DNA from: Hallerella sp963660435
GTDB taxonomy: Bacteria > Fibrobacterota > Fibrobacteria > Fibrobacterales > Fibrobacteraceae
NCBI GenBank assembly: GCA_963660435.1
Contig: CAVKYI010000006.1
Location: forward strand, 38,354-102,353
DNA: 64,000 nt
Direction: 5' to 3'
A program made the translations under genes and the position numbers. The notes below the pieces were generated by a model that did not search any database, had not been told where the DNA came from, and worked only from the letters and a program-made list of their open reading frames with translations. Shown one piece after another: positions 25,718 through 34,237 of this stretch; positions within the stretch are counted from its first letter, which is position 1; the number at the start of each line of letters is the position of its first letter.

Positions 25718-27004
25718 TTAAAAATTCGATGCGTCGGGTTTCGACAAGTTCGTTATCGGCAGCGGTAATCCGTCCGCGGGCGAAACCGTCCGGCAAAGCT
25801 CCGATTCGCCAAGCGTTTTTTGGAAAGCCTTTTGCAGATTTTCCCGCGTAAACTCGGGAATTTTCCTGCGCAGCAAGTGCGCCTTCGCGAGATCTTCCGT
25901 ATAGGCTTCGAGCGGGACGGCGTGGTAGTTTCCCGGTTCCTGCTGCGTTACCGAGGCTTCAAGAGTCGCCGAGAGAATTTCGATTTTTTTCTCGTCGCCT
26001 TTCTGCGTCTTTCGCACGGTAAACTTTGCCACCCCGCCCAGGTTCGTTTCGAGCTGCTGCTGGTTCGAGATGAAATTTCCGAGCGACCAGTAAACGAGCG
26101 CACGGTTCCCTGCCGCCGTCGCAAAGATTCCATAAGGCTCGATGACATGGGGATGCGCGCAGACTAGAATATCCGCCCCGGCATCGATCGCCAGTTCCGC
26201 CTGTCGCATCGCTTCTTCCGTCGGAAGCGCCGTGTATTCCGTCCCGAAATGCAAAAAGACGACGGTCACCTCTGCGCGGGATTCCGCCCTTCGCACAAGG
26301 GAAATCCAGTTTCCGTTCGAATCCAGAAGATCCACGAGATACGGGCGGTTTTCCGGCAGTTTCTGGCCGTTCAGCCCATAGGTGAAGTTTACGAAGGCAA
26401 AGCGGATGCCGTTCCTTTCGAGCGTAAAGACAGAATCCCGGTCAGCTTCCGTCGCATGGATTCCCAGAGCCTTCGCCGGCTTGTCCTTCCAGAAGTCGAG
26501 CGTGTAATCGACAGCGCGAGCGCCACGGTCTATCGTATGATTCGTCGCATGGGTCACGATGTCAAAGCCCGCGGCGATTTCGGCAAGGCCTAGTTCTTCC
26601 GGCGACCCGAAGTTCGGATAGGACGAATAGCCTTCGCTCCGCGGAACGAAAACCGTTTCCTGGTTCACCACGGCGATGTCCGCCGTTTCGATGTCCCTTT
26701 TCCAGAGGGCAAAAATTCCGTCAAAATGGCACCGGGAAGAATCTTCCGCGCAATTTTTAAAAAGCGGCGTGTGAAAGAGAACGTCCCCGATGGCAAAAAA
26801 GGAAACCTCGGAAACCGTCGAATCGGGAACTTCCGGCACTTCCGCGGAACTCGACGAGAGGGAAAAATCCGCAGACGAGCTTTCCGGCAAGGGCTCCTGC
26901 ACGACAATCTTTTCTTCGGGATTTCTTGCCGTCCCGCCGCAAGCGAGCAAAAAGAGGAACGCGAAAAGGAAAAGCTCTTTCATCGGCAAGGAAAATCTTG
27001 GCAT
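25718..27004 (-). CDS. CapA/PgsA-type metallophosphatase-like lipoprotein
   Basis: The 428-residue protein has a signal peptide ending in the lipobox LLAC at about residues 19-22. A Ser-rich stretch follows, then a PGA_cap domain (about 75-360) of the calcineurin-like metallophosphoesterase superfamily. FAIGDVLFH, VVNQETVF, FDIVTHATNHTIDRG, FLHFGTEY and CAHPHVIEPYG supply the metal-ligand pattern. The family includes CapA of poly-gamma-glutamate capsule synthesis, but no pgsB/pgsC genes are nearby, so the substrate is unknown. The start at 27004 is chosen because AAGGA lies eight bases upstream, overlapping the prfC stop codon; a longer N-terminal frame exists inside prfC. Confidence 0.82.
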   Translation of the reverse strand: MPRFSLPMKELFLFAFLFLLACGGTARNPEEKIVVQEPLPESSSADFSLSSSSAEVPEVPDSTVSEVSFFAIGDVLFHTPLFKNCAEDSSRCHFDGIFALWKRDIETADIAVVNQETVFVPRSEGYSSYPNFGSPEELGLAEIAAGFDIVTHATNHTIDRGARAVDYTLDFWKDKPAKALGIHATEADRDSVFTLERNGIRFAFVNFTYGLNGQKLPENRPYLVDLLDSNGNWISLVRRAESRAEVTVVFLHFGTEYTALPTEEAMRQAELAIDAGADILVCAHPHVIEPYGIFATAAGNRALVYWSLGNFISNQQQLETNLGGVAKFTVRKTQKGDEKKIEILSATLEASVTQQEPGNYHAVPLEAYTEDLAKAHLLRRKIPEFTRENLQKAFQKTLGESELCRTVSPADGLPLPITNLSKPDASNF

Positions 27005-27015
27005 CCGCATCTTCC

Positions 27016-28587
27016 TTAGGAAAGCGACGTTTCCTGGAACTTGAGCGTCGGGAAGTTCTTCTCGGCGAGGCTCAGACGGTATTCGTTCGGGAAGAGGCAC
27101 ACGAAGCGTTCTTCCTTGTCGCGCATACAGTCGATGCCGTTTTCATCGACAAACCTTTCCACGTCCTGGGCTGGGCCGACAATCCAGCGGACACCGTAAG
27201 AAGGAATTCGGTCGAGCGAAACGTCCGCGCCGTATTCCGCCATCAAGCGATACTTGAGAACGTCGAACTGGAGCTCCCCCACGACGCCGATAACGGGAAT
27301 CGCCGACTTGAACGGCTGATACAGCTGGGTCGCGCCTTCTTCCGTCAGCTCCTTGAGACCCTTCGAAAGCTGCTTGGACTTGAGAGGATTCAAGAGCGTG
27401 ACGCGGGCAAAGAATTCCGGAGCGAAATCGGGAATGCCCGTAAAGTTCATCTTTTCGCCCTTCGTGAGCGTATCGCCGATGTGAAAAAGTCCGGGATCGT
27501 TGATGCCTACGATGTCGCCCGCCCACGCCGTATCGATGACTTCCTTGTCCTTCGCGAGGAACGCCGTCGGAGCGGCAAGCCGGATTTCCCTGCCGGAACG
27601 CACGTGATAGACCTTGTCCCCTCGGGCAAATTCCCCGGAACAGATTCTGAGAAAAGCCGTCCTGTCGCGATGCTTCGGGTCCATGTTCGCCTGGATCTTG
27701 AAAACGAAGCCGCTGAAGTCCGATTCCTCGGGAGAGACCGTTCTCTTGTCCGTTTCGCGTGGCATAGGCGCCGGAGCGAGACTCGCAAAGGCGTTGAGCA
27801 GCTGGCGGACGCCGAAGTTGTTTACAGCGCTGCCGAAAAAGACAGGGCACATTTCCCCTTTCAGGAAAAGCTCATGGTCGAACGGATCCATTCCGCCCGT
27901 CACCATATCGTATTCTTCGCGGAACTGGGCGACCCAGTTTTCCCCGCAGAGCTCGACAAGCCGCGGATCGTCCGGACCATCCATCTGGAGAATTTCCTGA
28001 TGACCGGACTTTTCGTCATAGACGTTGAACGTGTTTTCCGCTATCGAATAGACACCCTTGAAAAGCTTCCCGACGCCTATCGGGAGCGTGAACGGAATCG
28101 CCTTGATTTTCAGGACGGACTCGATCTGGTCGAGCAAGTCGAGAACCGGGCGGCCGTCGAGATCCATCTTGTTGATGAACGTGATAATCGGCGTGTGCCG
28201 CATCCGGCAGACTTCCATCAGCTTGATCGTCTGTTTTTCGACACCGTTTACGCTGTCGATGAGGACAAGCGCGGAATCGACAGCGGTGAGCGCGCGGTAG
28301 GTATCTTCGCAAAAGTCCTGATGCCCCGGCGTATCGACCAGGTTGAACCAGCAGCCTTCAAACGGAAAATTCAGGACGGAACTCGAAACGGAAATTCCGC
28401 GTTCCTGCTCGATCTTCATCCAGTCGCTGACCGTGTAGCTGCGGTTCGCCTTGGCGCGGACATGCCCCGCTTCGCGGATAACCTTTCCATACCAGAGAAA
28501 CTTTTCGGTAATCGTTGTCTTTCCCGCATCCGGGTGGCTGACAATGGCAAAGGTTCGGCGCTTCGCGATTTCTGGATTGGTAGTCAA
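27016..28587 (-). CDS. prfC: Peptide chain release factor 3
   Basis: The 523-residue GTPase recycles RF1/RF2 from the ribosome after termination. The N-terminus reads AKRRTFAIVSHPDAGKTT (Walker A). The switch region EQERGISVSSSV, DTPGHQDF and NKMDLDGR follow, and the RF3-specific C-terminal domain is complete. I chose the TTG at 28587 because GAGG lies five bases before it and a TATATT -10 is at 28614-28619. A TTG at 28614 would overlap that promoter. The TAA stop provides part of the ribosome site for the next gene. Confidence 0.95.
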   Translation of the reverse strand: MTTNPEIAKRRTFAIVSHPDAGKTTITEKFLWYGKVIREAGHVRAKANRSYTVSDWMKIEQERGISVSSSVLNFPFEGCWFNLVDTPGHQDFCEDTYRALTAVDSALVLIDSVNGVEKQTIKLMEVCRMRHTPIITFINKMDLDGRPVLDLLDQIESVLKIKAIPFTLPIGVGKLFKGVYSIAENTFNVYDEKSGHQEILQMDGPDDPRLVELCGENWVAQFREEYDMVTGGMDPFDHELFLKGEMCPVFFGSAVNNFGVRQLLNAFASLAPAPMPRETDKRTVSPEESDFSGFVFKIQANMDPKHRDRTAFLRICSGEFARGDKVYHVRSGREIRLAAPTAFLAKDKEVIDTAWAGDIVGINDPGLFHIGDTLTKGEKMNFTGIPDFAPEFFARVTLLNPLKSKQLSKGLKELTEEGATQLYQPFKSAIPVIGVVGELQFDVLKYRLMAEYGADVSLDRIPSYGVRWIVGPAQDVERFVDENGIDCMRDKEERFVCLFPNEYRLSLAEKNFPTLKFQETSLS

Positions 28588-28613
28588 AATGGCCTCGTTC
28601 GTTGACGGAGCCA

Positions 28614-28619
28614 AATATA
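28614..28619 (-). promoter_or_regulatory. Candidate -10 of prfC
   Basis: TATATT followed by TGG on the minus strand lies about 26 bases upstream of the preferred TTG start of prfC, leaving a short leader containing a GAGG site. Confidence 0.4.
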
Positions 28620-28642
28620 GAAATTTATCCCGCGATACCGGA

Positions 28643-28849
28643 CTATTCCCGGTGACGCTCCAAATCGAGAATCAGGGACTGGAGCGAATCCTCTACCGCG
28701 GAGCGAAACGCCCCGGAACCGAGACTGCAGCTTTTGACCGGATGTTCCACGTCCTTGCCCTGGATAATGCGGATAACGGGAAACCCGCCCTCCATCGAAA
28801 AGAGAACCGAATAGCCTTTCTTCAGCAACTTGTCAATCAGATCGCGCAT
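28643..28849 (-). CDS. Small hypothetical protein
   Basis: A 68-residue soluble protein starting MRDLIDKLLKKGYSV, with a GGAG site about ten bases before the ATG. Its predicted helix-strand-helix layout and acidic C-terminus carry no motif I recognise. It lies in the same direction as prfC, about 55 bases upstream of the prfC start, with a prfC promoter between. Supported by ribosome site and protein-like composition only. Confidence 0.65.
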   Translation of the reverse strand: MRDLIDKLLKKGYSVLFSMEGGFPVIRIIQGKDVEHPVKSCSLGSGAFRSAVEDSLQSLILDLERHRE

Positions 28850-28934
28850 AGGGGAAAACTCCTGTCATGAAGTGGAGGTGAAAAAGGTTTTCGATAAAAT
28901 ACACTTTTCAGCCGGCAAAGGCAAAAGAATTTTA

Positions 28935-29056
28935 GGTCACCCCTGAAAATAGCCTTGGTTAAGAAAATTCGAGAGAAACCAAGCGAAGGCAGGGATGACG
29001 AACCAGCGCGCAGCGTCGCAACCAAATTTTTGAAAATTGAATTTTTAGAGGAGACC
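28935..29056. mobile_element. MITE-like element, copy 2
   Basis: A 122-base relative of the element at 13408-13567. Left end GGTCACCCCTGAAAAT and right end (reverse complement) GGTCTCCTCTAAAAAT are imperfect inverted repeats. It shares CTTGGTTAAGAAAATT, ACCAAGCGAAGGCAGG, ATGACGAACCAGCGCG, AGCGTCGCAA and TTTTTGAAAATTGAATTTTT with copy 1 and lacks about 38 internal bases. It abuts the rmuC stop codon and may serve as its transcript end. Confidence 0.6.
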
Positions 29057-29057
29057 T

Positions 29058-30425
29058 TTACTCTTCCGAAAAATCGGCGTTTTCGAGGCTTTTCGGAAGA
29101 CTCTTCGTGGTCTTGACGCCGAGTTTCAAGAGCTTTTGCGCCTGGGCGGTCAAGTTTCCCTGGCCGTTTTTCAGCTGCCCGAGCGCCTTGTCGTAAGCGT
29201 CTTGCGCGCCTTTGAGACCGGATCCTATTTTCCCGAAGCTATCGGCAAAGCCTACGAACTTTTCGTAAAGCTTTTCTCCCTGTTTTGCGATTTCCTCGGC
29301 GTTCCTGCTTTGCGCTTCTCTCCGCCAAATATCCGAGACGAGCCGGATGCATGCGATAAGATTTGTCGGACTGACCATCAGGATGTGCTTGCTGTAAGCG
29401 TAGCTCCACAGATTCGGATCGCTCTGCATCGCGAGCAGATAGGCCGTTTCGATGGGCATGAAGAGGACCACGAAGTCGAGCGTGTCGCTTTGCGCCTGGT
29501 CATACTTCTTGGCGGCGAGTTCGTCGATGTGCTTCTTTACGGACTGGCAGTGTTCCTTCCGGGAAGCCTCCTGGACCGCGGGGTCGTCCGAATTCAGGAA
29601 CCTTTCGTATGCGGTCAGGGAGACCTTCGAATCGATGATGATTGTCCGATTGTCGGGAAGCCGCAGAAGCACATCGAGCCTTCCATTCTTTCCGTTGGGC
29701 ATCTTCACGCTTTCCTGCACGGTATAATGAACGTTTTTCTGGAGGCCCGAACGTTCTAGAATCGTCGAAAGGACCATTTCCCCCCAGTCGCCCTGGACCT
29801 TGGAATCTCCCTTGAGCGCCTTCGCGAGATTCGACGCTTCCCTGGAAACGCTTTGCGTCTGCTTGACGAGATTCTCGATTTGCGTCCTGATGGTGGCCCT
29901 TTCCCGGATGCTCGTCTCCTTGGTTTCCCGGACCGTCTCGTTGAAAGAGGAAAGCTTTTCGCCGAGCGGCTTCAGAAGGGATTCGACGCTTTCCCGGTTC
30001 GTTTCGGTGAACCGCTTCGACTTTTCCTCGAAAATCCTGTCGGCGAGCGCCTTGAATTCCAGAAGGGAATTCTTCTGGGCTTCCGCCCGAATGTTCCTTT
30101 CCTTCTCCTTTTCCTCTTCCCGAATCCTTCTGTCTTCTTCCCGGGCGGCATTGGCATCTTTCAGCCTGTCCTGGAAATTTTTCGCTTCGGAGCGGGCTTC
30201 GACCAGCTCCCGTTCCGCCCTTGCCGATTTTTCTTCCGATTCGGAAAGCTTCGCTTCGACACGCGCCTTTTCTTCGGAAGTTTCGCCAAGCTTTTGCCGC
30301 AAGGATTCCGCCATCGCATTGGCTGCCGCGATTTCTTCGCGAAGCGATGTTCTTTCGCGCATCCAGAAATAGCCTAGAACGAGCGCTCCGAGAAGACAGC
30401 CGGACAGGAAAAGAAGAAAGCCCAT
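29058..30425 (-). CDS. rmuC: DNA recombination protein RmuC
   Basis: The 455-residue protein has an N-terminal membrane anchor (about residues 2-22), a long coiled coil (about 25-180) rich in Glu, Arg and Ala, and the RmuC domain (about 180-420). DSKVSLTAYERFL, VLFMPIETAYLLAM and HILMVSPTNLIA are recognisable family signatures. RmuC is a predicted nuclease that limits DNA inversions. The ATG has an AGGAGG site, and a TTGACA/TACTAT promoter lies upstream, overlapping the end of the preceding gene. Confidence 0.93.
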   Translation of the reverse strand: MGFLLFLSGCLLGALVLGYFWMRERTSLREEIAAANAMAESLRQKLGETSEEKARVEAKLSESEEKSARAERELVEARSEAKNFQDRLKDANAAREEDRRIREEEKEKERNIRAEAQKNSLLEFKALADRIFEEKSKRFTETNRESVESLLKPLGEKLSSFNETVRETKETSIRERATIRTQIENLVKQTQSVSREASNLAKALKGDSKVQGDWGEMVLSTILERSGLQKNVHYTVQESVKMPNGKNGRLDVLLRLPDNRTIIIDSKVSLTAYERFLNSDDPAVQEASRKEHCQSVKKHIDELAAKKYDQAQSDTLDFVVLFMPIETAYLLAMQSDPNLWSYAYSKHILMVSPTNLIACIRLVSDIWRREAQSRNAEEIAKQGEKLYEKFVGFADSFGKIGSGLKGAQDAYDKALGQLKNGQGNLTAQAQKLLKLGVKTTKSLPKSLENADFSEE

Positions 30426-30456
30426 AAAAACCTCCTTTTAATGGGACATCGGAAAC

Positions 30457-30486
30457 ATAGTATTTGAAATTGACAAAATTTGTCAA
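30457..30486 (-). promoter_or_regulatory. rmuC promoter with overlapping palindrome
   Basis: On the minus strand TTGACA (30481-30486) and TACTAT (30457-30462) are 18 bases apart. The -35 is part of the 17-base palindrome TTGACAAATTTTGTCAA (30470-30486), with perfect 8-base arms around one central base, placed where a repressor would block RNA polymerase. Confidence 0.6.
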
Positions 30487-30851
30487 TTCATCGATTTTTC
30501 CCGAAACTTTCGTTCGTTCACTTTCCTGTTCAGTTCATCGTAAAGCGCATAGAGTCTCTGCGTCCCGTTTTCCAAAATGTAGTAATGGCGGATGTAAGGC
30601 ACGAGCAGAGCGAGAAAGGCGATGGAGAGCGCGAGAACGAGAATCGACGGAAACGCATGGAAAAAGAGAATTCCGAGAACAAGAAGCAGAGCGAAGAAAA
30701 GCGTCACCAGGAGGTGCGCCAGGCGTTCGTGCGCAAAGAAACGGATTTGCAGAACCAGGTCCGCAAGGGCGGCCTCGCCCGCTTCCAGCGAGAAATCGTT
30801 CGAAAGAAAGCTTTCCGTCTGCGCGATATAGTCCAAAAGACGCTTCTTCAT
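30483..30851 (-). CDS. Small membrane protein, function unknown
   Basis: A 122-residue protein with an N-terminal soluble helix (about 1-40) and two adjacent membrane segments (about 43-63 and 66-86). A basic C-terminal helix ends RKVNERKFREKSMN. I do not recognise a family. Its 3' end overlaps the rmuC promoter. It diverges from the MBL hydrolase gene. Confidence 0.7.
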   Translation of the reverse strand: MKKRLLDYIAQTESFLSNDFSLEAGEAALADLVLQIRFFAHERLAHLLVTLFFALLLVLGILFFHAFPSILVLALSIAFLALLVPYIRHYYILENGTQRLYALYDELNRKVNERKFREKSMN

Positions 30852-30876
30852 GTCGCAACCTCTAGAGAAAACTTAC

Positions 30877-30892
30877 TATCTTTTCGCCCGAA
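30877..30892 (+). promoter_or_regulatory. Promoter -10 in front of the MBL hydrolase gene
   Basis: TATCTT at 30877-30882 is followed by ten bases and the ATG at 30893. The leader would be only a few bases long and contains no ribosome binding site. Confidence 0.45.
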
Positions 30893-31807
30893 ATGCAAGA
30901 AAACCGCACTCTGCACAACGCGTTACGCCAGGTCCGGCATCACATCGGCAAGATCCAGATGTGCGGATTTTCCGTATCGGGGCTAGCCACCTATCTGCAG
31001 CTTCCCGAACTCGATTTTTGCGTCGATATGGGCGAATGTCCCGTTTCCGCAATCGGCATCAACCATGTATTCCTGACGCACGCCCACGGAGACCACAGCC
31101 GATGCCTCATGCGGCATCACAGCCTCCGTCGGATGATGGGCGTCGAGCGCTCCTCGTTCTACTACATGCCGGAAGACCTGGTTCCGGGCGCAAAGGCGTG
31201 GATCCACTCCGAGGCGATGTTCGAAGGCGTTCCGGAAAACCGCTTCAAGCTCCCGGAAATCGTGCCGATGCCCGCCGGGGAGAAAATTCCCCTCCGCTAC
31301 CGAAAGGACCTATCGATCGAAGCGTTTCCCGTGAAGCACGCGCAACTGGGAAAGGCCCACTTTCTGCCGTCGATGGGCGTTACGCTCTACAGCCACAAGA
31401 ACAAGCTGAAGCCCGAATATCTGGGACTCGAAACGGCAAGGATCATCGAACTCCGCAAGCAGGGCCTATGCATTACGCGCGAAGTTTTCGACCCGATGAT
31501 TTCCTTTCTCGGGGACGCGCTCGGCGAAAACCTGGAAGATCCCGAAATCCAGTCCGTCTGGAATTCCGAAATTCTCGTTTCCGAATGCACGTTCCTCGAT
31601 GACGGCGAGGAATCGATGGCGGAGAAAAAGGGGCACACGCACATTTCCCAGGTAGCAAGGGCACTCGAATCCCACCGGGATTCCATGCGCTGCAAGTATA
31701 TCGTCCTGAACCATTTTTCGATGAAGTATTCCGCGGAACATATCCTGGAAACGCTCCAGAAAAAGATTCCGGAAGATTTCCGGGACAAGGTTGTCGCATT
31801 TATCTAG
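30893..31807 (+). CDS. Metallo-beta-lactamase-fold hydrolase (RNase Z-like)
   Basis: The 304-residue protein carries the zinc-binding motif FLTHAHGDHSRC (HxHxDH) at about residues 61-72. A second histidine occurs in FPVKHAQLG, an Asp/Glu-rich SECTFLDDGEE and a further His in GHTHISQ and VLNHFSMKYS, as in the RNase Z/ElaC branch. Such enzymes act on tRNA 3' ends or small phosphodiesters; the specific substrate is not clear. It begins a plus-strand run with trmB, recN and a phosphatidyltransferase gene. A TATCTT box ten bases before the ATG suggests a near-leaderless message. Confidence 0.82.
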   Translation: MQENRTLHNALRQVRHHIGKIQMCGFSVSGLATYLQLPELDFCVDMGECPVSAIGINHVFLTHAHGDHSRCLMRHHSLRRMMGVERSSFYYMPEDLVPGAKAWIHSEAMFEGVPENRFKLPEIVPMPAGEKIPLRYRKDLSIEAFPVKHAQLGKAHFLPSMGVTLYSHKNKLKPEYLGLETARIIELRKQGLCITREVFDPMISFLGDALGENLEDPEIQSVWNSEILVSECTFLDDGEESMAEKKGHTHISQVARALESHRDSMRCKYIVLNHFSMKYSAEHILETLQKKIPEDFRDKVVAFI

Positions 31808-31814
31808 GGTGAAC

Positions 31815-32558
31815 ATGACCGAAGACGTGAAAAGCAATAACGACACGAAAAAAAGGGAAACGACCATTCCCGAGTTTTACCGGGACCTTTCGCGAGACAG
31901 GGAATTTCCATGCCTCTGGCATTTTGTACACAGGCACGTTCCGGGAACACGCAAGCCCATCCAGACAGACGGGAATCTCCCCGACAGGCGTCCAATCGAC
32001 TGGAAGGAAATCTTTCCGGACGAAAGCGGGCATCTCGAAATCGAAATCGGTTCGGGCAAGGGCGGCTTTCTCGTTGAATATGGAAAGCGACATCCGGATT
32101 TCCGCATCCTGGGAAGCGAATGGGATCTGACATGGGCGCACTATGCGGCGAGCCGCGAGATGCGGAACGACGTCGGCGAAAATACGGCGATGCTCCGGGG
32201 CGACGTTTTCTACTTTCTGCGGGACCGCGTCCGCGACGATACGGTCGATGCGTTCCACATGTATTTCCCGGATCCGTGGCCAAAGGAGCGCCACCACAAG
32301 AACAGACTTCTCCGCAATGAATTTCTCGTCGAAGTCGCCCGGGTGCTGAAACCGGGCAAGCGCCTTTTCTACTGGGGAACGGACCACAGGGAATACAACG
32401 AAATCGCGCTCGAAACCTTTCGCGCCTTTCCGACGGCGAAAATCCTCGTGCAAGACGAAGCGCCTCCCACGGAAGGCATCATGACGAATTTCGAAAAAAA
32501 ATACAGGGAAGAGGGTCGCCCGATATACCGCAGCGTCATCGAATTCGAAAAGCCCTGA
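31815..32558 (+). CDS. trmB: tRNA (guanine-N7-)-methyltransferase
   Basis: The 247-residue SAM-dependent enzyme methylates G46 in the tRNA variable loop. The SAM-binding motif EIEIGSGKGGFLVEYG, the family signature FHMYFPDPWPKERHHKNRL and the TDHREY motif are all visible. The ATG at 31815 follows the TAG of the MBL gene by seven bases and has an AGGGTG ribosome-site-like stretch. An N-terminal extension of about 50 residues precedes the methyltransferase core. Confidence 0.95.
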   Translation: MTEDVKSNNDTKKRETTIPEFYRDLSRDREFPCLWHFVHRHVPGTRKPIQTDGNLPDRRPIDWKEIFPDESGHLEIEIGSGKGGFLVEYGKRHPDFRILGSEWDLTWAHYAASREMRNDVGENTAMLRGDVFYFLRDRVRDDTVDAFHMYFPDPWPKERHHKNRLLRNEFLVEVARVLKPGKRLFYWGTDHREYNEIALETFRAFPTAKILVQDEAPPTEGIMTNFEKKYREEGRPIYRSVIEFEKP

Positions 32559-32572
32559 AAAGCGGACGGAAT

Positions 32573-34237
32573 ATGCTAGAACAAATTGTCATCCGAAATT
32601 TCGCCCTGATCGAAGAATGTACGCTTCGATTCGGGAATGGCTTTTCCGCGATAACCGGAGAGACCGGAGCGGGAAAATCCATGCTGATGGCGGCGCTAAG
32701 GACCGTCATCGGCGGAAAGCCTCCCGTTTCCGCTGTCCGGAACGGAACGGAAAAGGCGTCTGTCGAAGCGACTTTTCGCATTTCGGAAAACAGCGAAGCG
32801 AAACGCCTTCTGGAATCCCAGGAAATCGACTCGGACGACGAGATTGTCATCCTCCGCGAAATTCTCGCCAGCGGAAAGAGCCGCGCCCGCGTAAACGGAA
32901 CGATCGTGAATCTCGCGACCCTCGAACGCCTCGGCGAGACGCTTGTCCAGATGCATGGGCAGAGCGACCAGCTCCTCTTGCGCGACCTGCAAGTCCAGCG
33001 GAAAATGCTCGACGAATACTCCGGCGACAAGGCGGAACTCGCCGCATACGAAAGCGCCTGGAGCGCGTGGACGCGCCTCAAGGCCGAACTCCTGCGGGTC
33101 GAAGAAAACGCGAAAAGCCTTTCGGAGCAAAAGGAATTTCTCGAATTCCAGAAAAACGAACTCGAAAAGGCGTCGCTCCGCGAAGGCGAAGAAGCGGAAC
33201 TCGAAGAGAAAACGACCAGGGCGGCAAAGTCCGAAGCGAAAGTCCGGGCCGTCGAGGAACTCCGGGATCTTTTCGACGGGGAAAACGGTCTGCGCGAAAG
33301 ATTCGAAACCTTCAGCGCAAGGACGCGCCAGTTCGCCTCGAAGATTCCCGAACTCGAGGAATGGTCAAGGAAGATCGCCGACGCCTACGATTCGCTATCC
33401 TTTGTCGAAGATGCGCTCAAGGACGTCGAAAGCGCATCGGACATGGACCCCGCAGAACTCGACCGGGCAAATTCCAGGCTCGCCCAGATCCAGCGCCTAA
33501 AGCGCAAATACCATACGGACGAAGCGGGACTTGTCGAACTTTTCGCCCGGCGAAAGCGCGAACTCGAAAGCCTCGAGAACCTCGACGCGGACCTTTCCGA
33601 AATTCGAAGGAAAATCGGAAAATGCGAAGTCGCGCTGCGGGAAACGGCAAACGCGCTATCCGAAAAGCGCAAGGCGGGAAGAATCACGCTCGACGCGAAA
33701 GTCGAACAGTCTCTGCGGTCTCTTGGAATGCCCAAGGCCAGATTCGTCACCTCGATAGCCGAGGACGCCTTCACGCCGACGGGAAAGGACCGCGTAGAAT
33801 TCTGCATCGCGCCGAATGTCGGCGAGGGGGAAAAGCCCCTGCGTCTCGCCGTTTCCGGCGGAGAGCTTTCCCGCGTACTTCTCGCCTTCGAGTCCGTACT
33901 CGCGGAACTCGACCGCACCCCGGTTCTCGTCTTTGACGAAGTCGATGCGGGCATCAGCGGCGAAGTCGGAAACCGTGTCGGCGAAGCGCTCCGCGCAATA
34001 GGCAAGTTTCACCAGGTCCTCTCGATCACGCACTTGCAGCAGGTAGCATGCCGCGCAGAGGCGCACCTCGCCGTCGAAAAGCGCGAAAACGCGGAAGGCA
34101 GGACCGTCTCGACCGTAAAATTGTTATCATATCAGGAAAGAATCGTGGAAATCGCTCGGATGCTCGGCGACGCCAAGTCCCCCACCTCGATTGCCCACGC
34201 CAAGGAACTGTTGGAGGGCATCCATGCCTCTGAGTGA
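32573..34237 (+). CDS. recN: DNA repair protein RecN
   Basis: The 554-residue SMC-like ATPase takes part in double-strand-break repair. The N-terminus has IRNFALIEE and Walker A GETGAGKSM (about residues 33-41). Coiled-coil arms run from about 150 to 370. The C-terminal half has the signature AVSGGELSRVLLAF and Walker B LVFDEVDAGISGE. The gene begins 14 bases after trmB and overlaps the next gene by 14 bases. No separate damage-inducible operator fits in the short gap, so it is expressed with trmB or from an internal promoter. Confidence 0.96.
   Translation: MLEQIVIRNFALIEECTLRFGNGFSAITGETGAGKSMLMAALRTVIGGKPPVSAVRNGTEKASVEATFRISENSEAKRLLESQEIDSDDEIVILREILASGKSRARVNGTIVNLATLERLGETLVQMHGQSDQLLLRDLQVQRKMLDEYSGDKAELAAYESAWSAWTRLKAELLRVEENAKSLSEQKEFLEFQKNELEKASLREGEEAELEEKTTRAAKSEAKVRAVEELRDLFDGENGLRERFETFSARTRQFASKIPELEEWSRKIADAYDSLSFVEDALKDVESASDMDPAELDRANSRLAQIQRLKRKYHTDEAGLVELFARRKRELESLENLDADLSEIRRKIGKCEVALRETANALSEKRKAGRITLDAKVEQSLRSLGMPKARFVTSIAEDAFTPTGKDRVEFCIAPNVGEGEKPLRLAVSGGELSRVLLAFESVLAELDRTPVLVFDEVDAGISGEVGNRVGEALRAIGKFHQVLSITHLQQVACRAEAHLAVEKRENAEGRTVSTVKLLSYQERIVEIARMLGDAKSPTSIAHAKELLEGIHASE

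Noticed and set aside
28585..28614. Upstream TTG at 28614 as the prfC start
   Set aside because: That codon overlaps the TATATT -10 hexamer and has no ribosome site. The TTG at 28587 has GAGG five bases upstream and matches the usual RF3 N-terminus.
30893..31807. Confident assignment of the MBL-fold protein as RNase Z
   Set aside because: The HxHxDH motif and general layout fit, but the tRNA-binding exosite arm is not clearly present, so only a family-level call is made.
32559..32572. SOS operator in front of recN
   Set aside because: Only 14 bases separate trmB and recN, too short for a promoter with operator, and no inverted LexA-like site was seen there.
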